DNA of 9,309 nucleotides from Actinomycetes bacterium (GTDB lineage: Bacteria; Actinomycetota; Acidimicrobiia; Acidimicrobiales; RAAP-2). Below the pieces are notes generated by a model. It worked only from the letters and a program-made list of their open reading frames with translations, was not told the origin of the DNA and made no database searches. The stretch's first letter is position 1; each line of letters opens with the position of its first letter. Both the position numbers and the translations under genes were made by a program. The DNA is taken from positions 1-9,309 of the forward strand of contig JAJYZN010000107.1 of assembly GCA_021799915.1 (NCBI GenBank), read 5' to 3'. This document shows positions 5,796 through 9,309 of this stretch, in pieces.

Positions 5796-7058
5796 TCAGG
5801 ACCCGTAGTTCGAAAGGGCCTCGACCAGCCTAGGGGCGAGACGGTCGTAATCGAAGGATGCCACTGCCCGGCGACGCGCAGCGGCACCCATGCGCCTGCG
5901 CAAGGCAGCGTCGGACAGCAGGCGTCGCAATGCCTCGGCAACGGCTCCCGGGTCACCGGGCCGATCGACCACCAATCCGGTCTCGCCGTCCTCCACCGCT
6001 TCTGCCGCTCCCCCGCTCGACCCCGCGACCTGCGGTACCCCGCACGCCGCCGCCTCCATGAACACGATCCCGAAGCCTTCCTGCTCCAGGCCCAGCCAGC
6101 GGGTCCGGCATGCCATGACGAAGACGTCGCACGCGCCGAGCAGCATCGACTTCTCCTCTTCGCCAACCCGACCGAGCAGGTGGACCGGCGCGCCCGAACG
6201 TCGGACCTGGGCGGCGAGCGCCGTCTCCTCACGGCCCGTGCCCGCAATGGCCAGGGTGATGTCGGGAAACGACGAACGAAGCCGGCGAACCGCCTCCACC
6301 GTCACGTCCATGCCTTTGCGAGGGACCAACCGGCTCACACTCGCCACCAGCAGGCCATCGGTCGGGAGGCCAAGACGATGCCGGGCAGCGGCCCGTGCTT
6401 CGCCGTCGAGCGGCGTGTACCTCGTGCAATCGACTCCAGGAGGGATCTCGACCACCGGGGGCATCTGCTGTCCGGCGGCTCTCCTCCCCTCGGCTGCGGG
6501 ATACCCACCGGCGGAGATGGCGAGCGACGCGCCCGCGAGGACTCGAGCCAGGGTGGACCTCATGCCGGGCACGCGAGCGGGAACCGTGACCTCCGCTCCG
6601 TGGAGGACGACGCCGTAGGGGATGCCGAGCTCGGGACCGATCAGGCCGAGTGGCACCGCGGGGTCGAGGATCACCAGCGAAGCCCCCACTTCGCCGGCCA
6701 GGGTCCGCACCCGCTGGCGAGCCGAGCGGGTCGGGAAGTAGAGGATCCGCTGCGGCACCCGCTCGATGCGGACCCCGCGCTGCGCTTGCTCGGCGTCGAA
6801 CGTGCCCGCGCCCGGATCCGAGCTCGCGCTGAGCACGACGTAGCTCTCGGGATCGAGCCGGCTCCACAGTTCCCAGAGGTAGCTCTGGATGCCGCCGACT
6901 TTGGGAGGGAAGTCATTCGTGACAAGGAGGTGGCGGCCAGGCTGGCCGTGCCCACCGGGCTGGCCGTGCCCACCGGGCTGGCTATGGCGGCCGGGCTGGG
7001 GGTGGCGGACAAGTCGCTGACCGAGGCGTCGCGCTCCCAGACCATCGCCGGTCATCAC
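5796..7058 (-). CDS. pimB: PimB-like GT4 glycosyltransferase (GDP-mannose-dependent)
   Basis: Probably adds the second mannose to phosphatidyl-myo-inositol monomannoside from GDP-mannose on the cytoplasmic side of the membrane, as PimB' (Rv2188c) does in mycobacteria. The GT-B fold is clear. LLVTNDFPPKVGGIQSYLWEL (44-64) holds the N-domain nucleotide loop, and LHGAEV (152-157) carries the conserved His. SRLVPRKG (242-249) carries the phosphate-binding Arg243 and Lys248. CRTRWLGLEQEGFGIVFMEA (317-336) holds the EX7E pair Glu327/Glu335. GDP-mannose is inferred from the strong PimB resemblance. The GTG at 7058, followed by ATG at 7055, has GGGAG eight bases upstream and lies 18 bases after the small Cys protein's stop. 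No later start precedes the first GT motif, so the QPGGHG repeat (about 20-42) must be translated. It could instead be another PimB/PimC-type mannosyltransferase. Confidence 0.87.
   Translation of the reverse strand: MMTGDGLGARRLGQRLVRHPQPGRHSQPGGHGQPGGHGQPGRHLLVTNDFPPKVGGIQSYLWELWSRLDPESYVVLSASSDPGAGTFDAEQAQRGVRIERVPQRILYFPTRSARQRVRTLAGEVGASLVILDPAVPLGLIGPELGIPYGVVLHGAEVTVPARVPGMRSTLARVLAGASLAISAGGYPAAEGRRAAGQQMPPVVEIPPGVDCTRYTPLDGEARAAARHRLGLPTDGLLVASVSRLVPRKGMDVTVEAVRRLRSSFPDITLAIAGTGREETALAAQVRRSGAPVHLLGRVGEEEKSMLLGACDVFVMACRTRWLGLEQEGFGIVFMEAAACGVPQVAGSSGGAAEAVEDGETGLVVDRPGDPGAVAEALRRLLSDAALRRRMGAAARRRAVASFDYDRLAPRLVEALSNYGS
6940..7010 (-). repeat. 18-base tandem repeat encoding QPGGHG units
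   Basis: Plus-strand unit GGCTGGCCGTGCCCACCG is repeated exactly at 6940-6957 and 6958-6975, with diverged copies at 6976-6993 and 6994-7010. In the glycosyltransferase frame it gives Gln-Pro-Gly-Gly-His-Gly units directly before the first beta strand. The 18-base period equals that of the repeat in the LLM oxidoreductase gene, but the sequence differs. Confidence 0.9.
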
Positions 7059-7076
7059 CGTCGCCGCTCCCGCTGC

Positions 7077-7280
7077 TCAGCCGCTCCGCGTCTCGAACCG
7101 GAGACTCGGCACGAGCCCGGCGCGCTCGAGCATCCGCATCGCACGAGCTTCGGCGGCATCGACAACCACCGCGTCGTCCGGCTCGCGCCCGAGCAGGTAC
7201 GAGACCACGCAGTCATCGCACATGGCCGTCGCCTGCCATGCACAGCTCTCGCAGTCGATCGTGAAGCCATTCGTGTCCAT
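7077..7280 (-). CDS. Small four-Cys hypothetical protein (putative metal-binding)
   Basis: A 67-residue protein of unknown function. Two pairs, Cys10-x2-Cys13 and Cys21-x2-Cys24, sit in the segment IDCESCAWQATAMCDDC, a compact knuckle likely to bind zinc or another metal. The rest is a short acidic part (REPDDAVVVDAAEARAM) and an amphipathic helix with a hydrophobic end (MRMLERAGLVPSLRF). The ATG at 7280 is chosen because AAGGAG stands six bases upstream. An upstream in-frame start at 7331 has no such site and adds unconserved-looking residues. It lies 75 bases downstream of the thioredoxin-fold gene and 18 bases before the PimB-like gene, so it is probably co-transcribed with the mannosyltransferase. 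I do not recognise the family by name. Confidence 0.78.
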   Translation of the reverse strand: MDTNGFTIDCESCAWQATAMCDDCVVSYLLGREPDDAVVVDAAEARAMRMLERAGLVPSLRFETRSG

Positions 7281-7286
7281 GAGTGT

Positions 7287-7292
7287 CTCCTT
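7287..7292 (-). promoter_or_regulatory. Ribosome binding site of the 67-residue Cys protein
   Basis: AAGGAG on the minus strand, six bases before the ATG at 7280. It supports the short form of the protein over the longer open frame. Confidence 0.8.
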
Positions 7293-7355
7293 CCCGACCA
7301 GCCGATGCTCGATCTGAGCCCTCGGCTGCATGAGACAGTGTGCACTGGGGGTGTA

Positions 7356-8096
7356 TTAGCCACCGAAGACGGTGCCCGGTGGCGTTGTTGGGGCTTCACG
7401 GCGTCCTGGGAGACTGTCCGAAGGCGATCCAGCCGGCGCGGCCACCGGCGCGGGGGCGGGTCCGGCTACTGCTCCACTTGTGGTCGAATGCTGCGCAACG
7501 GCACGGCGAACGTCTTCGGCGAGCTGGTCGACCCCCCAGACGACTCCTTCGGACACCACTCGAGGAGCCGGCCCGAGCGCGCAGGTACCGCCATGCTGGG
7601 CAGCCGCCGCTCCCCCACGCCCGACCGTCGCACCTTGAGGACTCCGTCTCGCGTCTCGGCCGTCGACCAGAGAGAAGAACGGTGGGCCGTGGACCCCGTA
7701 GGCGTGCCACACGGCATCGGACATGACGATACGTGCGGGGGGGACCGCCCAACGCCGGACAGCGCCGGGGTCTTCGTGACACGGATCCCGGGTGACACCG
7801 ACCAGCTCGTCGGAGACTGAGAGCCCGCAGGCTTGCGGATCGGACAGCACCTCCCACAGCGGTCTGCAGCCATGACATGAGGACGAGAGGAACACCAAGA
7901 GCGTCCAACGACCCGAGCCGACGATGGAGATCTCGACCGGTTCGCCGAATGGGTCCACGCCCGAGATGTCGGTCGCGATGGTCGCCGGAGACCCCCGGTA
8001 CGTCGGGATGGGCACCAATTCAGCAGCCACGACCAGCGGTTCTGCAGTCACGACCGGCGGCCGGACGGTACGCGGCTGCATGCGCCGACGGGTCAC
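7356..8096 (-). CDS. Thioredoxin-fold protein with CxxC motif
   Basis: A 246-residue protein with a thioredoxin/TlpA-like core. A strand WTLLVFLSSSC (64-74) leads to the active-site-like CHGC (Cys74, Cys77) at the head of a helix (RPLWEVL). A conserved Pro occurs in GVHGPPFFSLVDG (134-146), where the cis-proline strand is expected, and the last helix is VWGVDQLAEDVRRAV (186-200). A non-family insertion of about 28 residues (150-178) interrupts the cis-Pro strand and final strand. A Pro/Ala/Ser-rich tail follows residue 203. No signal peptide or membrane helix is evident. The GTG at 8096 overlaps the zinc-ribbon stop as GTGA; an ATG at 8081 is an alternative. It stops with TAA. The role could be thiol-disulfide exchange or peroxide/thiol chemistry, but neither partner nor direction is shown. 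Confidence 0.75.
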   Translation of the reverse strand: MTRRRMQPRTVRPPVVTAEPLVVAAELVPIPTYRGSPATIATDISGVDPFGEPVEISIVGSGRWTLLVFLSSSCHGCRPLWEVLSDPQACGLSVSDELVGVTRDPCHEDPGAVRRWAVPPARIVMSDAVWHAYGVHGPPFFSLVDGRDARRSPQGATVGRGGAAAAQHGGTCALGPAPRVVSEGVVWGVDQLAEDVRRAVAQHSTTSGAVAGPAPAPVAAPAGSPSDSLPGRREAPTTPPGTVFGG

Positions 8097-8347
8097 GCCG
8101 GAGGAACGTTCCCCGTTCCGACCACCCGACCGGCACCATGTTCGCCGTCGACCAGTTCGACTTCACGGCCGTGGCCACACCACCGGCACTCCACCGACTC
8201 GACCACTTCGGACGTGACGTCCTCGTGATCGACACGCAAGTCGCCGCCCACCGAATAGTGGTAGAAGGCCCGCGTCGTCCGGGTGACCGTGACGTCGAAA
8301 CGCGTGAGGTTCCCGCAAGCGTTGCAGCGATATCGACGGATTTCCAC
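8093..8347 (-). CDS. Zinc-ribbon-like hypothetical protein
   Basis: An 84-residue protein of unknown function. Two CxxC knuckles, Cys8-x2-Cys11 (YRCNACGN) and Cys54-x2-Cys57 (VECRWCGHG), are separated by a beta-rich stretch (FDVTVTRTTRAFYHYSVGGDLRV). This is the layout of a zinc ribbon with an inserted sheet. The C-terminus is Gly/Val-rich and probably loose. The GTG at 8347 is chosen because the first CxxC follows closely; the open frame extends to 8449, but that upstream part is Arg-rich and lacks a ribosome site. The start has no good Shine-Dalgarno and may be leaderless. Its stop overlaps the thioredoxin-fold start (GTGA). It could bind zinc, nucleic acid or a partner protein; none is shown. 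Confidence 0.75.
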   Translation of the reverse strand: MEIRRYRCNACGNLTRFDVTVTRTTRAFYHYSVGGDLRVDHEDVTSEVVESVECRWCGHGREVELVDGEHGAGRVVGTGNVPPA

Positions 8348-8353
8348 CGCCCT

Positions 8354-8359
8354 ACGGTA
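8354..8359 (-). promoter_or_regulatory. Possible -10 element for a leaderless transcript
   Basis: TACCGT on the minus strand fits the actinobacterial TAnnnT -10 pattern and lies six bases before the GTG at 8347, the spacing expected when transcription begins at the start codon itself. No -35 match is evident. The 98-base gap after the PH-domain gene gives room for a promoter. Confidence 0.3.
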
Positions 8360-8445
8360 GCGTCGGCGGCACCAGCCCGGCGTCAGGCGCAGCGGCAGGG
8401 GCGCCAAGCGGCCCGGAGAGCCACACGTGGCGGTGGCGGCACACC

Positions 8446-9309
8446 TCACATCCGGCCCAAGAGCTCAGTCTTCTTCGCGGCGAACTCCTCATCGGAGATG
8501 ATCCCCCGGCGACGGAGCTCGTCGAGGGCGATGAGCTGCTGTGGGATCGACGCGGTGCCACCCGCCTCACCGGTTCTTTCACCCACCTCGTCGGAGGTGA
8601 ACCTGTTCACCCCTCTTTCATGGTCCGGCGCCGCGGGGGGAACGACCGATCCCGCGGGTGCCATTGAGGGAAAGGCCGCCGGAGGTGCAGCACCAGTCGC
8701 TCCGGCGGCGAACGGCTCGATCCCGCCTGGCCCTGGCGACCCGTGCACGGACGGCGTGCCGCTCGGCGGCGTCGAGTCCGCTCCTGGGGACGGGGCCCAG
8801 CCACGGGGTTCGGCGGCGGTGCGCGACGGCTCGTAGTCAGAACCCCGGTGTGACCGGACGGCGCCATTGGGCATGCCGGACTGGAGCGCGTCGAGCTGGC
8901 GCGTGATGACCCTTTGGAGGGCAGCGGGGCGGCGCACGTCGTCGATTGCCATGGGCCCGTCTCCTTCGACTTCGATGACCATGCGTCCCGTGCCGACGAG
9001 GCGGTCCACGAAGGTTTGGGTGCAGTGGACCTCGGTCACCCGCTGCAAGCGGAGCTGGACCAGATCCCGGCCCAAGATCCCCTGGCGGTAGATCAGGCGG
9101 GTGGTGGTGACGAGGAGGCTGATGCCCATCCACTTGAACAGTCGCCCTGCGAGCCAGAGGACAGGCACTGCCACCATGACCGCCAGGACCCAGGCGACGA
9201 AGACCGGCGCCTTGGGGTAGCGGACGACCACCGTGACGGCGGCACCGAGCTCCCCGCGCTCGGCGAAGTTGGCGGCGAAGGCGTCACGGACCGGGGCGAA
9301 GCGCTCGTC
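8446..9309 (-). CDS. Membrane-anchored bacterial PH-domain protein with C-terminal SHOCT motif, 5'-partial
   Basis: 287 visible residues; the frame is open to the right edge. One transmembrane helix (about 35-57, PVFVAWVLAVMVAVPVLWLA) leads into a bacterial PH (bPH2/DUF304-like) domain at 62-142. Typical strands are present: LLVTTTRLIYRQGILGRD, LQRVTEVHCTQTFVDRLVG and MVIEVEGDGPMAIDDVRRP. A Pro/Gly/Ala-rich linker (about 145-250) connects to a SHOCT motif at 255-287 (IPQQLIALDELRRRGIISDE then EFAAKKTELLGRM), a short helical module often at protein C-termini. The usual first membrane helix and RPHW segment of such proteins are missing. Instead residues 1-27 (DERFAPVRDAFAANFAERGE, then LGAAVTV) resemble the N-terminus of serine hydrolases of the beta-lactamase/EstB type. 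An internal GTG at 9231 has no ribosome site. The function is unknown; PH/SHOCT proteins are thought to act at membranes as scaffolds. Confidence 0.8.
   Translation of the reverse strand, partial: DERFAPVRDAFAANFAERGELGAAVTVVVRYPKAPVFVAWVLAVMVAVPVLWLAGRLFKWMGISLLVTTTRLIYRQGILGRDLVQLRLQRVTEVHCTQTFVDRLVGTGRMVIEVEGDGPMAIDDVRRPAALQRVITRQLDALQSGMPNGAVRSHRGSDYEPSRTAAEPRGWAPSPGADSTPPSGTPSVHGSPGPGGIEPFAAGATGAAPPAAFPSMAPAGSVVPPAAPDHERGVNRFTSDEVGERTGEAGGTASIPQQLIALDELRRRGIISDEEFAAKKTELLGRM

Noticed and set aside
3870..7010. Repeat tracts as a CRISPR array
   Set aside because: The repeats are contiguous without unique spacers, in frame with the proteins that contain them, and too short.
7281..7331. Longer start for the 67-residue Cys protein at 7331
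   Set aside because: It lacks a ribosome site, whereas AAGGAG precedes the ATG at 7280 at ideal spacing.
7336..7347. Inverted repeat CAGTG-TG-CACTG between the thioredoxin-fold gene and the 67-residue gene
   Set aside because: Arms of five bases are too short to claim an operator, and no regulator gene is nearby.
6180..7820. Long plus-strand open frame of 546 codons antisense to pimB and the small Cys genes
   Set aside because: No recognisable domain, and it spans three genes that have ribosome sites and motifs on the minus strand.

Overview
This is a high-GC stretch of a bacterial chromosome, nearly all coding, with frequent GTG starts. Most genes lie on the minus strand and are packed tightly, several with 4-base start/stop overlaps. 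It looks actinobacterial. The signs are a PimB-type mannosyltransferase, an F420/luciferase-type oxidoreductase, a ROK sugar kinase next to an SRPBCC protein, and small Cys-rich proteins of a kind I associate with Actinobacteria. Acidimicrobiia is my best guess, but the sequence alone does not prove it. No RNA genes, CRISPR array, insertion sequence or phage genes were seen, and no stretch over 300 bases lacks a gene.

Layout from left to right. 1-76 (-): the first 25 codons of an ACT-domain protein, cut by the window edge. 149-820 (-): a PlsC-type acyltransferase. 974-1849 (+): an SMP-30/gluconolactonase-family protein, the only plus-strand gene, divergent from plsC and convergent with the next gene. 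1892-5636 (-): a tightly coupled four-gene unit. In transcription order it encodes an SRPBCC lipid-binding-like protein, a ROK sugar kinase, an LLM-class oxidoreductase and an AlaC-type alanine aminotransferase. 5796-8347 (-): in transcription order a four-Cys zinc-ribbon-like protein, a thioredoxin-fold CxxC protein, a 67-residue four-Cys protein and a PimB-like GT4 glycosyltransferase. 8446-9309 (-): a membrane-anchored bacterial PH-domain protein with a C-terminal SHOCT motif, running off the right edge.

The PimB-like transferase, the SRPBCC protein and the nearby acyltransferase resemble, from memory, the mycobacterial Rv2182c-Rv2188c neighbourhood linked to phosphatidylinositol mannosides and phospholipids. 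Envelope lipid metabolism with a sugar-phosphorylation side branch is therefore the most coherent theme.

No clear new defence or mobile system is visible. Three things deserve a second look. The first residues of the PH-domain frame read like the N-terminus of a beta-lactamase-type serine hydrolase, which suggests a fusion or an assembly chimera. In-frame Pro/Gly-rich tandem repeats occur in three neighbouring genes. Three consecutive small Cys-pair proteins lie upstream of pimB.
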